49,734 bases of DNA from an uncultured Eubacteriales bacterium (GTDB taxonomy: Bacteria; Bacillota; Clostridia; Christensenellales; CAG-138), in contig CADBYI010000032.1 of assembly GCA_902798825.1 (NCBI GenBank), positions 1 through 49,734 on the forward strand, in the 5' to 3' direction. This document shows, one piece after another, positions 27,001 through 35,363 of this stretch; position 1 is the stretch's first letter; each line of letters begins with the position of its first letter. The notes below the pieces were generated by a model that made no database searches, had not been told where the DNA came from, and saw only the letters and a program-made list of their open reading frames with translations. A program made the position numbers and the translations under genes.

Positions 27001-27355
27001 GGCGAACGTGGAATACTTCATGGAGACGGACCTGTTTTCCCGCATGTGCGGCAGCCCCCAGGTCTATCGGGAGCTGCCCTTCACCCTGGCCATGGACACG
27101 GAGGAGCTTTTGGGCGTGCCCTCGGCGGAGCGGGTGCTGCTGCAGGGCGTCATCGACGTGTGCTTCCGGGAGGGGGACGGATTCGTGCTCCTGGACTATA
27201 AGACCGACCGGGTGATAGGCGACCCCGCCCAGTGGGCCCAGCGGCATCGGCGGCAGGTGGAGCTGTACGCCCGAGCCCTCACCACCCTGACCGGCCGGCC
27301 GGTGGTGGAAAAATATGTGGTGTTTTTGAACGGGAGGGCCTGCGTCCGGCTATGA
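24059..27355 (+). CDS. addA: Helicase-exonuclease AddAB, subunit AddA
   Basis: The 1098-residue A subunit, a UvrD-type superfamily 1 helicase fused to a RecB-type nuclease. Helicase motif I AAGAGKT is at residues 22-28, followed by motif Ia (LTFTRAAAAQM), motif II (IIVDEYQDSN), motif IV (HNFRSSPEVL) and motif V (VHKSKGLEFPVV). Motif VI is near VAMTRPKRRL. The nuclease catalytic LLDYKTDRV is near the C-terminus. It is slightly shorter than the B. subtilis enzyme but all motifs are present. It overlaps addB and rsmF by ATGA junctions. Confidence 0.95.
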   Translation: MNWAREQQQAIEEQGNLIVSAAAGAGKTAVLTERVVRLVEGGMDIDRLLILTFTRAAAAQMKERIQNTLQKRAAETDDEALKARLYRQSARCPNASISTIHAFCRRVVNRYFHLVGLSPSAGTLDETESAVLRKEALDQALTALATEDASGYRLLLRAFEREDPLMEAVKALTGFLMAQPDPMGWLAEAEEKLTSRPAYDRAVDVCFREDKATFEAALADLVRLRDSYPPSWGNLIAYLDEVIPHARGALLQGTPAAYSQALSAVTFGRISYPKDMDPLDKKALEKAREKVKDEAKAQQETYGQDGEAQWNIHLSGAKVLVALIGLWRRQQAIYDGMKRERDRIDFNDLEHFCAKILEDPEAAREYRDRFTAIIVDEYQDSNAVQEAILNRIKRPDDLFFVGDVKQSIYGFRMAEPGLFLEKLTTFTGDAGKRIDLSHNFRSSPEVLTAVNRVFEKLMAPGQSAVVYDEKAALRPGMPQPEGAVELHLIEKKPGEDAEEGEDMDSAEAEARFCARRIRELMENELYRETPEAEPRPYRYGDFAILLRSTPNARIFARTLALGGIPCYAQLTGGYFESVEVMVMLNLLRIIDNRRQDIPLLSVLRSAVGGFSHEELIDLRTRYPQGELLDCLLSAAADDETCKAARFLGRLEGWRQESMIATVEELLSRLLDETELYVEMGALPGGIQRQANLDALVSKAQSYDATGSFGLHGFLKYMDDARDSARSGAAQTVQSDVVRILSVHKSKGLEFPVVFLCELNRQFSREGENAPLLLHRELGMGLSFVDESGIKRDPLYRRGVKLLNRRQQVEEEMRVLYVAMTRPKRRLVLVGSEKNAQETLDRSEALTPYGVLSARSFLRWLLLTARDHLPVTVHPREEFLMPSGQNRPALPPADPVLVQALRRRYAYEYPFAEVAGVPNKTSVTALSDQHTLTFSEPAFAEAEGALRRGTDVHELLRRLPLKPLTETELDEYLSAHEGARYRANVEYFMETDLFSRMCGSPQVYRELPFTLAMDTEELLGVPSAERVLLQGVIDVCFREGDGFVLLDYKTDRVIGDPAQWAQRHRRQVELYARALTTLTGRPVVEKYVVFLNGRACVRL

Positions 27356-28608
27356 ATCTGCCCCAAGCGTATCTGAATCGAATGAAGGACCAGCTGGGCG
27401 AGGCCTTCCCCGCCTACCTTGCCGCCATGGAAGCCCCCGAGAGGCGGGCCGCCCGGTGCAACCCCCTGAAGATGAGCCCCGAGGGTATGTGGGCCCTGCG
27501 GCCCGGGTTCACGCCGGCCGGAGGGGAGGGCTTTTTGCTGCCGGAGGGGTTCGCCCCGGGGAAGGACCCCCTCCACTGCGCCGGGGCCTACTACGTCCAG
27601 GAGCTGTCCGCCCAGATGCCGGCGGGGCTTTTGGAACTGACGCCGGACATGGCGGTGCTGGACCTTTGCGCCGCACCGGGAGGCAAGTCCGGCCAGCTGG
27701 CGGCCAAGGTGCCCCAGGGGGTCCTCTTTGCCAACGAGATCGTCCCCCATCGGGCCAACGTGCTGCTGGGGAACCTGGAGCGCATGGGCGCCAAAAACGC
27801 CGTGGTCACGTCCATGGACCCGGAAAAGCTGATCGCGGCCACGGGTCCCGTCTTTGACGCCGTGCTGGTGGACGCTCCCTGCGCCGGGGAGGGGATGTTC
27901 CGCAAGGACCCGGAGGCCGTCCGGGCCTGGTCGCCGGAGCACGTGATCGCCTGCGCGAAGCGCCAGCGGGCCATCCTTGCTTCTGCCCAGGGGGCCGTGA
28001 AGCCCGGCGGACAGCTGGTTTATTCCACCTGCTCCTTCTCCCCCGCAGAGAACGAGGAGAACGTGGGCTGGTTTTTGGACGCATATCCGGACTTCGAGCT
28101 GTTGGAGGAGCGGCGGCTGTACCCCCACACCTCCCTGGGCGAAGGGCAATACGCCGCCCGGCTCCGGCACAAGGGTGCTGCGGAGCCCGCAGGGTATCTG
28201 CCCCCAAAAAAGGAAAAAGCGCCCCTGGTGGAGGCGTTTCTGCGGGACATGTGCCCGGACCTGTGCGGCGAGCTGCGCCTGCTTCTGGACGGGCGTTCGC
28301 TCCTGCTGCCGCCGCTGCCCTGCTCCCTGGAGGGGCTTAGGGTGCTGCGGGCGGGGCTGCTGCTGGGCGAATGCGTCAAAGGCCGGTTCGTGCCCGCCCA
28401 TGCCCTGGCCATGGCGGCGGGGCTGCCCCTGCGACAGCGGACGGAGCTTTCGGAAGGGGACGCCCTCCGATACCTGCGGGGGGAGACCCTGCCCACGGAC
28501 CTTTCCGGCTGGTGCGCCGTGACCTGCCACGGCCTGGCCCTGGGCCTTGCGAAGGGAGCCGGCGGCGTGCTGAAAAATCATTTGCCCAAAGGGTTACGGC
28601 TCAATTGA
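27352..28608 (+). CDS. RsmF/RsmB-type rRNA (cytosine-C5) methyltransferase
   Basis: A 418-residue SAM-dependent m5C methyltransferase of the NOL1/NOP2/Sun group. The SAM-binding motif is DLCAAPGGKS with C106-K112. The catalytic pair of cysteines is visible: C177 in DAPCAGEGMF (motif IV) and C227 in YSTCSF (motif VI). A C-terminal extension of about 120 residues resembles the RsmF_B / NolR-type RNA-binding region found in the Firmicute proteins that methylate 16S rRNA. The start at 27352 shares ATGA with the addA stop; a longer frame start at 27232 lies inside addA and is rejected. The exact rRNA position is inferred from family only. Confidence 0.88.
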   Translation: MNLPQAYLNRMKDQLGEAFPAYLAAMEAPERRAARCNPLKMSPEGMWALRPGFTPAGGEGFLLPEGFAPGKDPLHCAGAYYVQELSAQMPAGLLELTPDMAVLDLCAAPGGKSGQLAAKVPQGVLFANEIVPHRANVLLGNLERMGAKNAVVTSMDPEKLIAATGPVFDAVLVDAPCAGEGMFRKDPEAVRAWSPEHVIACAKRQRAILASAQGAVKPGGQLVYSTCSFSPAENEENVGWFLDAYPDFELLEERRLYPHTSLGEGQYAARLRHKGAAEPAGYLPPKKEKAPLVEAFLRDMCPDLCGELRLLLDGRSLLLPPLPCSLEGLRVLRAGLLLGECVKGRFVPAHALAMAAGLPLRQRTELSEGDALRYLRGETLPTDLSGWCAVTCHGLALGLAKGAGGVLKNHLPKGLRLN

Positions 28609-28622
28609 TTTTCAGGCGCTGT

Positions 28623-29783
28623 TCAGCAGTTTCTTTTTAAAATTTCAAACAAAGTCTGATACTTGCGCACGCAGCGCAGGCGCTGGGCCGTGATGGCGTA
28701 GTCGGCGTCGGCGGTGGAGAAGACCATGCCCTGCCGCTGGATGAGGCCGATGCCCCTTAGATCGTGGAGGGGGAAGGTGTGTTCGCCCACCGTAAGCCGA
28801 TCCCGGTACAGAGCCATGGTCCCGGTGGCCAGCTGCGTCAGGCTGTGATCGTCCTCCTTGCGGTTCAGGGTCTGGTCGTCGTCGGAAAAAGCCGCCGCCT
28901 CGCCCAAATTTTCCGCCAGCTTCTCCATCTCCCCCGTCTGCCACCGGTCCCACTCAAGGGGGGTGGCAAAGGGCAGATCCGTCCCCTGGAAAAAGCCGTA
29001 TTCGTCCAGAGTCATGGACAGGCCGCAGTCGCAGAAGAACCGATCCCCCTGACTGTGCAGGGTATCGATTTTGTGGCATTTGGGGCATAAGTACAGGGCC
29101 GTCTCCAGGGTCTCTGCCAGGGCCTTGCCCCGATAGACCACCGGGTCCTTCCTCTGGGTCTCGTAGGCGTTTTCGTACAGGTCCCGCCGCAGCAGGGCCA
29201 GCACCTCCGCCTCGGACATCCCCTTCAGCTCCTCGGGGCTGTACACCCCCACGGGCCCGCCGGATACGCGCCCCTTGCGCCGATGGATGCTCCACCGGGG
29301 CGTGGTCAGATACCCGCCCACCAGCCGATAGGTGACCAGGGTGGCCCGGGACAGCTTCACCAGCTTGGCCGTGGCCGGGGCGATGGGCAATGTCTCCCCC
29401 GTGAAGGTCCGATTCCCCTCGGCGAACATACACACGTTCCGGCCCTTTTTCAGCGTCCGCAGGATCTGCAGCGCCGCCTCCGCGTCGGTGGTCCCCTTCA
29501 CCCGCTGGATGAGGGACGCGTAGCGAACGGCGATCTTCGACAGAAATCCCATGCGCAGCACGTTTTCCCCGGCCACGAAATACATATGCGACGGGAAGCT
29601 CAACCCCACCAAAAAGGGGTCGAAATCCGTAACATGGTTGCTCAGGATCAGGCAGGGGCCCTCCACCTTCGGCCCGGGGACAGCCTCATAGTTCAAAAGC
29701 CACTTCATCAGGTGCCTGGCCATAGGATACATGACCCGATAGGCCCTCTTCTGCCGCTGATACGCCCGCTCGTCCTCCGCCAT
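28623..29783 (-). CDS. PlsC-type acyltransferase with C-terminal zinc-ribbon-like extension
   Basis: A 386-residue protein. Residues 1-200 form a glycerolipid acyltransferase domain with the catalytic NHVTDFD box (H50-x4-D55) and the acyl-acceptor motif FAEGNRT (residues 120-126), as in 1-acyl-glycerol-3-phosphate acyltransferases. The region after residue 230 is unusual. It has paired cysteines C233-C236 and C251-C253 (LCPKC...FCDCG), which look like a small zinc ribbon, followed by about 130 residues of beta-rich sequence with no clear assignment. The ATG at 29783 has GGGAGG six bases upstream. The earlier ATG at 29804 has its purine run too close. The first roughly 25 residues are basic and lead into a weak amphipathic helix. 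The substrate is a phospholipid precursor by inference. Confidence 0.8.
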   Translation of the reverse strand: MAEDERAYQRQKRAYRVMYPMARHLMKWLLNYEAVPGPKVEGPCLILSNHVTDFDPFLVGLSFPSHMYFVAGENVLRMGFLSKIAVRYASLIQRVKGTTDAEAALQILRTLKKGRNVCMFAEGNRTFTGETLPIAPATAKLVKLSRATLVTYRLVGGYLTTPRWSIHRRKGRVSGGPVGVYSPEELKGMSEAEVLALLRRDLYENAYETQRKDPVVYRGKALAETLETALYLCPKCHKIDTLHSQGDRFFCDCGLSMTLDEYGFFQGTDLPFATPLEWDRWQTGEMEKLAENLGEAAAFSDDDQTLNRKEDDHSLTQLATGTMALYRDRLTVGEHTFPLHDLRGIGLIQRQGMVFSTADADYAITAQRLRCVRKYQTLFEILKRNC

Positions 29784-29812
29784 GGTGTCCTCCCTTTGGT
29801 TCATTCCCCTAT

Positions 29813-29842
29813 ACTATATACTTCCTCGTCCGCATGGCGCAA
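29813..29842 (-). promoter_or_regulatory. Possible promoter for the acyltransferase gene
   Basis: On the minus strand, TTGCGC and TATAGT are separated by 18 bases, 30 bases before the chosen ATG. Confidence 0.45.
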
Positions 29843-29856
29843 GAGGCAAAATAGCA

Positions 29857-29885
29857 TTGCAATATGATGCTTTTTAGTATATGCT
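29857..29885 (+). promoter_or_regulatory. Promoter for the Na/Pi cotransporter gene
   Basis: TTGCAA and TATGCT are separated by 17 bases, 37 bases before the ATG at 29922, which has AGGAGG at 29911-29916. Confidence 0.55.
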
Positions 29886-29921
29886 GTATTTTGGGTTGAG
29901 ATCAGGGTACCAGGAGGTTCT

Positions 29922-31790
29922 ATGGGTATTTCAAACATACTATCCCTGCTATGCGGCGTGGCGTTGTTCCTCTACGGCATGTCCGTCATGGGCGACGGCC
30001 TCAAGCGGGTGGCCGGCAACAAGCTGGAGGTCATCCTGTGGCGCTTGAGCAGCACGCCCTGGAAGGGTGTCCTTCTGGGTCTGGGCGTGACGGCGGCCAT
30101 CCAAAGCTCGTCGGCCACCACCATCATGGTCATCGGCTTCGTGAACTCCGGCATGATGAAGGGGATCCAGTCCATCCCCATCATCCTGGGCGCCAACGTG
30201 GGCACCAGCGTCACGGGCTGGATTCTGTGTCTGTCCCTGCTGGGCGGCGGCGGGGGCTGGGTGTCCCTGTTCTCCACGGCCACCATCACCGCGTTGGTGG
30301 CTATCGCGGGCACGATCCTGCGCATGACGGCCAAATCCACCGCCAAGAAGCACGTGGGCGACATCCTGCTGGGCTTCGCTGTGCTCATGTTCGGCATGAG
30401 CGCCATGTCCGACGCAGTGCTGCCCCTGAAGGACAGCGCCCGGTTCCGGGAACTGCTGCTCCTCTTTGACAACCCCCTGTTGGGCATCCTGGTGGGCGCC
30501 CTCTTCACGGCGGTGCTCCAAAGCGCATCCGCCGCCGTGGGTATTCTCCAGGCCCTGTCCATGACCGGGGCCATCACCGCCGAGGCCGCCATCCCCATTA
30601 TCATGGGCATCGCCATCGGCGCGTCGGTGCCGGTGCTGCTGGGGGCCATCGGCGCGGGACCCACGGGTCGGCGCACCTCTCTCATCTATCTGTTCATCAA
30701 TGTACTGGGCACCCTCATCTGCCTGGTCCCCTACCTCATCGCCACAGCCTTGCTGCCCGACAGCGTGAAAAGCGCCGCGGTGGGCCCGGTGGAGCTGGCG
30801 GCCATCAACTCCGGCTTCCGTATCCTGGCCACGGTGGCCCTGTTGCCCTTCATCAATGGCTTACGGCGCCTCGCTCACCGGCTTGTGAAGGACCGGCCCG
30901 AGGACTTGGAGCAGCAGGCCATGATCGACCGGCTGGAGGAGCGATTCATCGCCCACCCTACGTTGGCCATCGAGCAGAGCAAGATCGTCCTGGCCAAGAT
31001 GGCGGACACGGCCCAGGAGAACATCCTTCGGGCGCTGAAGCTCCTGTCCAACTGGTCAGAGGCGGAATTTGCCGCGGTGGAGCGGCTGGAGGAGCAGGTG
31101 GACACCTATGAGGACAAGCTGGGGACCTATCTTGTGCAGGTGAACCGGCAGGAGCTGGAGCCGGGCCAAAACAAGGAGATCAGCAAATTCCTCCACTGCA
31201 TCAGCGACATCGAGCGCATCAGCGACCACGCCATGAACGTGGGCGAGACCGCCCGGGAGATCGCGGAGAAGAAAGTGGTTTTCTCCCCGGAGGCGAAGCG
31301 GGAGCTGAACGCCCTCATCGCCGCCGTGGAGGAGATCGTGGGCCTGGCTATGGATGCCTTTGAGGCGGAGAACACGAAGGAAGCCTACCGGGTGGAGCCC
31401 CTGGAGGAGATGATCGATATGCTGTGCGACGAGCTGAAGCTCCACCACGTGAACCGGGTCCAGACGGGGCAGTGCACGCTGGATCAGGGCTTCGTGTTCA
31501 ACGATCTCATCACCGACTTGGAGCGGGTGGCGGACCACTGCTCCAACATCGCCGTGGCCATGATCGAGCTGGAGGCCGGCGCCTTCGACACCCACGAATA
31601 CCTGAACAGCCTGCGGGAGGTCCACACGGACAGCTTCGATAGATATTTTGAACTGTACAAGGAGAAATACGATCTGGAAACCGGGGATTTCTCCACCGGC
31701 ATCTACGACTTGAGCCAGGCGACCAGCTCCCCCACGTCCGCCGCCAGGGCCGCGGCCCCGGCTTCGGTCAGCTCCTCCCGGGAGCCGTAG
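29922..31790 (+). CDS. Na+/phosphate cotransporter with C-terminal PhoU-like domain
   Basis: A 622-residue protein of the NptA/YjbB (SLC34-like) family. The N-terminal roughly 310 residues are membrane-embedded and contain the family's inverted QSSS repeat: QSSSATT at residues 61-67 and QSASAA from residue 200. The C-terminal roughly 250 residues form a PhoU-like helical bundle, including the E/D-rich HCISDIERISDHAMNV and DLERVADHCSNIAV metal-binding helices. It probably moves inorganic phosphate with sodium; direction is uncertain (YjbB exports). The last roughly 28 residues (Ser/Ala/Pro-rich) are read on the opposite strand of the converging HAD gene, so the native end may have been near IYDLSQ. 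Confidence 0.88.
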   Translation: MGISNILSLLCGVALFLYGMSVMGDGLKRVAGNKLEVILWRLSSTPWKGVLLGLGVTAAIQSSSATTIMVIGFVNSGMMKGIQSIPIILGANVGTSVTGWILCLSLLGGGGGWVSLFSTATITALVAIAGTILRMTAKSTAKKHVGDILLGFAVLMFGMSAMSDAVLPLKDSARFRELLLLFDNPLLGILVGALFTAVLQSASAAVGILQALSMTGAITAEAAIPIIMGIAIGASVPVLLGAIGAGPTGRRTSLIYLFINVLGTLICLVPYLIATALLPDSVKSAAVGPVELAAINSGFRILATVALLPFINGLRRLAHRLVKDRPEDLEQQAMIDRLEERFIAHPTLAIEQSKIVLAKMADTAQENILRALKLLSNWSEAEFAAVERLEEQVDTYEDKLGTYLVQVNRQELEPGQNKEISKFLHCISDIERISDHAMNVGETAREIAEKKVVFSPEAKRELNALIAAVEEIVGLAMDAFEAENTKEAYRVEPLEEMIDMLCDELKLHHVNRVQTGQCTLDQGFVFNDLITDLERVADHCSNIAVAMIELEAGAFDTHEYLNSLREVHTDSFDRYFELYKEKYDLETGDFSTGIYDLSQATSSPTSAARAAAPASVSSSREP

Positions 31791-32353
31791 CCGTAGAGGA
31801 CGCCCAGGCAGGGGAGACCGTTCTCCCGGGCGCCGATGACGTCGTGCTTCCGATCCCCCACCATGACGGTTTCGGCGGGGTCCAGATGAAAGGTTTGAAG
31901 GGCGTAGGCGATGACCTCGCCCTTTTTCGTGCGCTGTTCGTCCATGGTGGAGCCCGCCACGGCCTCGAAGTATGGGAGAAGGTCGAAGTGCTCCAGGATG
32001 CGCAGCGACAAGGGCTCCGGCTTGGACGTGGCCACGAAGAGCCTAAGCCCGGCCCTCTTCAGCTCCGCCAGCGCCTGTCCGATGCCCTCATAGGGTACGT
32101 TTTCAAACAGGCCCTTGGTGGAAAAATGTTCCCGATAATAGACCAGGGCCTGCTCGCTTTTTGCCCGGGTCAGGCCCCATTCGCTCATGAACGTTTCGAT
32201 GAGCGGCGGCCCGATGAACACATACAAGGCTTCTCGGGGGCTCACCGCCATCCCCAGCCGCCGCTGGGCGTGCATCAGGGCGTTGGTGATCCCCTCCGCC
32301 GGGTCCGTCAGCGTCCCGTCCAGGTCGAAGAGAACATTCTTTATGCGCTCCAT
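31703..32353 (-). CDS. HAD hydrolase, phosphoglycolate phosphatase-like
   Basis: A 216-residue HAD subfamily IA phosphatase, similar to Gph/PpaX. Motif I is FDLDGTLTD with D10 and D12, motif II is the VATSK threonine/serine, motif III the Lys of RTKKGEV, and motif IV is VGDRKHD. A helical cap of about 65 residues follows motif I. It may remove phosphate from phosphoglycolate or another small organophosphate. The start at 32353 (MERIKNVLF) has AAGGAG seven bases upstream; a longer frame from 32542 lies inside the acyltransferase gene and is rejected. It overlaps the acyltransferase stop by 13 bases and the converging cotransporter gene by 88 bases. Confidence 0.87.
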   Translation of the reverse strand: MERIKNVLFDLDGTLTDPAEGITNALMHAQRRLGMAVSPREALYVFIGPPLIETFMSEWGLTRAKSEQALVYYREHFSTKGLFENVPYEGIGQALAELKRAGLRLFVATSKPEPLSLRILEHFDLLPYFEAVAGSTMDEQRTKKGEVIAYALQTFHLDPAETVMVGDRKHDVIGARENGLPCLGVLYGYGSREELTEAGAAALAADVGELVAWLKS

Positions 32354-33138
32354 TTGTCGTCTCCTTCCGCACTGTCGGTCAAAATCCGCCTGACCCTGTC
32401 GCCGATCTCGGTGGTGGTGAGCTCGGCGATGTCCGCATAGGGCAGAACGGCGGCCACGGTCAGGGTGACGGGGGTCCTGCGAAAGAAGAAGTTGCGGCCC
32501 ACGTTCTCCGTGCCCCGGGTCTTGAGGACCACCAGGGGACATTTGGCCCGCTGGGCGGCCTTGAAGCAGCCCACCCGGAAGGGGAGCAGCTCCCCGGTCT
32601 TCGAGCGGGTGCCCTCGGGATAGATGCCGATGGCCTCTCCGGCCTGCAGGCGGCGGACCACCTGACGTATCACCATCAGGCCCTGTCTGTCGTCCTCCCG
32701 GTCCAGGGAGATGCAGCCGGAACCGGCGATCAGCCGGCCGCCCACAGGGATGTCGATGTTCTCCTTCTTGGTGACGAAGGTAAGCCCCCTGTTCCGCAGG
32801 GCGTACATGGCGGTGATGGGGTCGAAGTCGGACCGGTGGTTCCCCACCAGCAAAAAGCCCTCCGCCGGGAGTCTGTCCGCCCCCACCAGGTTCACCTGAA
32901 CGCCCCCCAGCGTCAGCAGGGGCCCGATGCTCCCCGTCAGCAGCTTTCGATAGAAGGGGAAGGCCTTTGGGTTCGGGTCCTTCTTGTTCACAAACAGGGA
33001 CGCCGCCGCCAACACCAGGGCGTGGAGCAGCAGCAGCCCCAGGAAGATCACCACCAGGAACAATGGCACCTGCAGGGGTTTGTGGGAAAGAAGAAAGGCG
33101 GCCCCGAAGCTGAGACCGAGATATACATATAGCAGCAT
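32341..33138 (-). CDS. plsC: 1-acyl-sn-glycerol-3-phosphate acyltransferase (PlsC type)
   Basis: A 265-residue membrane-bound acyltransferase of phospholipid synthesis, which makes phosphatidic acid from lysophosphatidic acid. Two hydrophobic N-terminal segments (residues 3-17 and 25-50) are followed by the catalytic NHRSDFD box (H101-x4-D106) and the glycerol-phosphate-binding YPEGTRSK motif (residues 173-180). The length fits PlsC. The start is set at MLLYVYLG (33138) by GGGAGG five bases upstream. It is the first gene of a two-gene operon with the HAD gene. Other lysophospholipid acyltransferases share these motifs. Confidence 0.85.
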   Translation of the reverse strand: MLLYVYLGLSFGAAFLLSHKPLQVPLFLVVIFLGLLLLHALVLAAASLFVNKKDPNPKAFPFYRKLLTGSIGPLLTLGGVQVNLVGADRLPAEGFLLVGNHRSDFDPITAMYALRNRGLTFVTKKENIDIPVGGRLIAGSGCISLDREDDRQGLMVIRQVVRRLQAGEAIGIYPEGTRSKTGELLPFRVGCFKAAQRAKCPLVVLKTRGTENVGRNFFFRRTPVTLTVAAVLPYADIAELTTTEIGDRVRRILTDSAEGDDKWSA

Positions 33139-33167
33139 ATGCGCCTCCCGCATTATTTCACGAAAAC

Positions 33168-33197
33168 AGTATACCACCAGATGCGGTTGCTCCGCAA
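33168..33197 (-). promoter_or_regulatory. Promoter for plsC-HAD
   Basis: On the minus strand, TTGCGG and TATACT are separated by 18 bases. The expected transcript starts about 20 bases before the ATG at 33138. Confidence 0.6.
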
Positions 33198-33283
33198 GGG
33201 ACTCCCTTCCGCCCCGGAGGCTGTCCCCTTCGGCCATTTTCACAACATTTTTACAAACCCCGGGGGTTTTATGAAAAAAGCGG

Positions 33284-33312
33284 TGGATTCCGCCGCGTTT
33301 TATTGGTACAAT
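33284..33312 (+). promoter_or_regulatory. Possible promoter for ftsH
   Basis: A TACAAT at 33307-33312 lies 48 bases before the ftsH ATG. A weak -35 (TGGATT) lies 17 bases further upstream. Confidence 0.45.
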
Positions 33313-33359
33313 AGCCCTAATGAAACGACGCGCCTTGATGCGTCTGGAGGGAATATCCT

Positions 33360-35307
33360 ATGGATGAAAAACAAACGAAGCCCCGTCGGCCCCTGTGGTT
33401 CTGGCTGTTCATCGGCCTGGGGGTGATCATATTGATCTTCGGCCTGGGGGCGCCCCGGGCCCTTAGCTCTGCCAACGAGCAGGCGGTCACCTACGATGTG
33501 TTTTTGAAGGCCCTGGACGAGGGGAAGATAGAGGAGGTGGAGCTCAAGAGCGGCACCCTCTATTACACCCTGAAGGAGGTAGCCACCCCCGCCCCCACCG
33601 CCGCGCCCCAGTTCAACTTCGGCTTTCGCAGCATGAGCTCCGCCAGCAAGCGGGTCACGGTCTACACCGTCACCGCCATGAACGATCCCGGGCTGGTGGA
33701 TCGGCTCCACGCGGCAGGTGTCACCTTCTCCGAGAACGCAGGCAGCGGGAATATGCTCCTGCTGATCCTGGTCCAATATCTGGTGCCCATCCTGTTCTAT
33801 GTGGCCATATTCAGCTTCTTCTTCCGGCGCATGGGCAAGCTGGGAGCCGGCGGCGGCCTCATGGGGGGCCTGGGCAAATCCAACGCCCGGTCCATCGACG
33901 GAGGCGAGGTGAAGACCACCTTTGCCGACGTGGCCGGTCAGGATGAGGCCAAGGAGAGCCTCCAGGAGATCGTGAGCTATCTGCACAACCCCCAGGAATA
34001 CACGGAGATCGGCGCCCGGATGCCCCGGGGCGCCCTGCTCATCGGCCCGCCGGGCACCGGCAAGACCCTTATGGCCCGGGCCGTGGCCGGGGAAGCGGGC
34101 GTTCCCTTCCTCTCCATCTCGGGTCCCGAGTTCGTGGAGCTGTTCGTGGGCATGGGCGCATCCAAGGTCCGTGACCTGTTCAAGGAGGCCCGGGAGAAGG
34201 CCCCCTGCATCGTGTTCATCGACGAGATCGACGCCGTGGGCAAGAAGCGGGACGGCATCGGCGGCAACGACGAGCGGGAGCAGACGCTGAACCAGCTCCT
34301 TAGCGAAATGGACGGCTTCGAGGGCAACTCCGGCGTGGTGATTCTGGCCGCCACCAACCGGCCCGAATCCCTGGACAAGGCCCTGCTGCGGCCCGGCCGG
34401 TTCGACCGCCGGGTGCCCGTGGAGCTCCCCGATCAGGGGGGCCGGGAGGCCATCCTCCGCATCCATTGCAGCCGGATCAAAACCGAAGGACCGATCGACC
34501 TTGCCGCCATCGCCCGGATCACCCCGGGCGCCAGCGGTGCGGATTTGGCGAACGTTATCAACGAGGCGGCCCTGTGCGCCGTCCGGGCCGGCCGCCACGC
34601 CGTGACCCAGAAGGATCTGGAGGACAGCGTGGACGTGGCTCTGGCCGGCAAGCAGCGCAAGAGCATGGTCATCTCCCAGCATGAAAAGGAGATCATCGCC
34701 TACCACGAGGTGGGCCACGCCCTGGTGGCCGCCAAGCAGAAGGGGGCGTCCCCGGTCCACAAGATCACCATCATCCCCCGGACCTCCGGGGCCCTGGGCT
34801 TCACCATGCAGGCTGACGAGGACGAACACTTCCTCATGGACAAGCAGGAGGCCTTCGCCCGGATCGTCACCCTCACCGGCGGCCGGGCGGCGGAGGAGGT
34901 GTGCTTCGACTCCATCACCACCGGCGCCTCCAACGACATCGAGCAGGCCACCAGCATCGCCCGGGCCATGATCACCCGCTACGGCATGAGCGAATCCTTC
35001 GGCATGAGGCATGAGCGAATCCTTCGGCATGACCGCCTTCGAGCAGGTGGTGAACCCCTATCTGGGCAGCGAAACGGCCATGAACTGCTCCCAGGAGACG
35101 GCGGCCCGGATCGACCGGGAGGTCATCGCCCTCATCGACAAGGCCTACGACCAGGCCAAGACCATCCTGAAGGACAACCGATCCAAGCTGGACGAGATCG
35201 CCCGGGTCCTCATCGCCCGGGAGACCATCTCCGGCCAGGAGTTCATGGACATTCTGAACGCCCCGGTGGCCCTCCCCGCGACCCCGGAGGACCCGGCCCA
35301 GGAATAA
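33360..35307 (+). CDS. ftsH: ATP-dependent zinc metalloprotease FtsH, frameshifted by a 25-bp tandem duplication
   Basis: FtsH is the membrane-anchored AAA+ protease that degrades damaged and short-lived proteins. One helix near residues 13-30 and another near 130-155 frame a small external domain. The AAA domain has Walker A GPPGTGKT (229-236), Walker B IVFIDEID and the second region of homology ([20 protein letters not shown]). The zinc site is H449-E450-V-G-H453. After [10 protein letters not shown] the frame shifts because 34983-35007 is exactly repeated at 35008-35032. Removing one 25-bp copy joins it to TAFEQVV and gives a 640-residue protein, the normal size. As written, the chain would leave frame there and lose the last roughly 90 residues of the protease domain. 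GGAGGG precedes the ATG. Confidence 0.93.
34983..35032. repeat. Exact 25-bp tandem duplication inside ftsH
   Basis: 34983-35007 and 35008-35032 are identical over 25 bases. Each unit itself begins and ends with GGCATGA, which could promote slippage or mis-joining. 25 is not a multiple of three. Confidence 0.97.
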
Positions 35308-35325
35308 AATATCTGCAAAGCAAAG

Positions 35326-35347
35326 CAGGCCCCCGCATGGGGGCCTG
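35326..35347. terminator. Hairpin between converging ftsH and Nudix genes
   Basis: CAGGCCCCC pairs perfectly with GGGGGCCTG around a 4-base loop. No real T-run follows on the plus strand; on the minus strand CTTTGCTTTGC follows. It probably serves as a shared, moderately strong terminator. Confidence 0.65.
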
Positions 35348-35363
35348 TTCAGGCTATCGAGAG

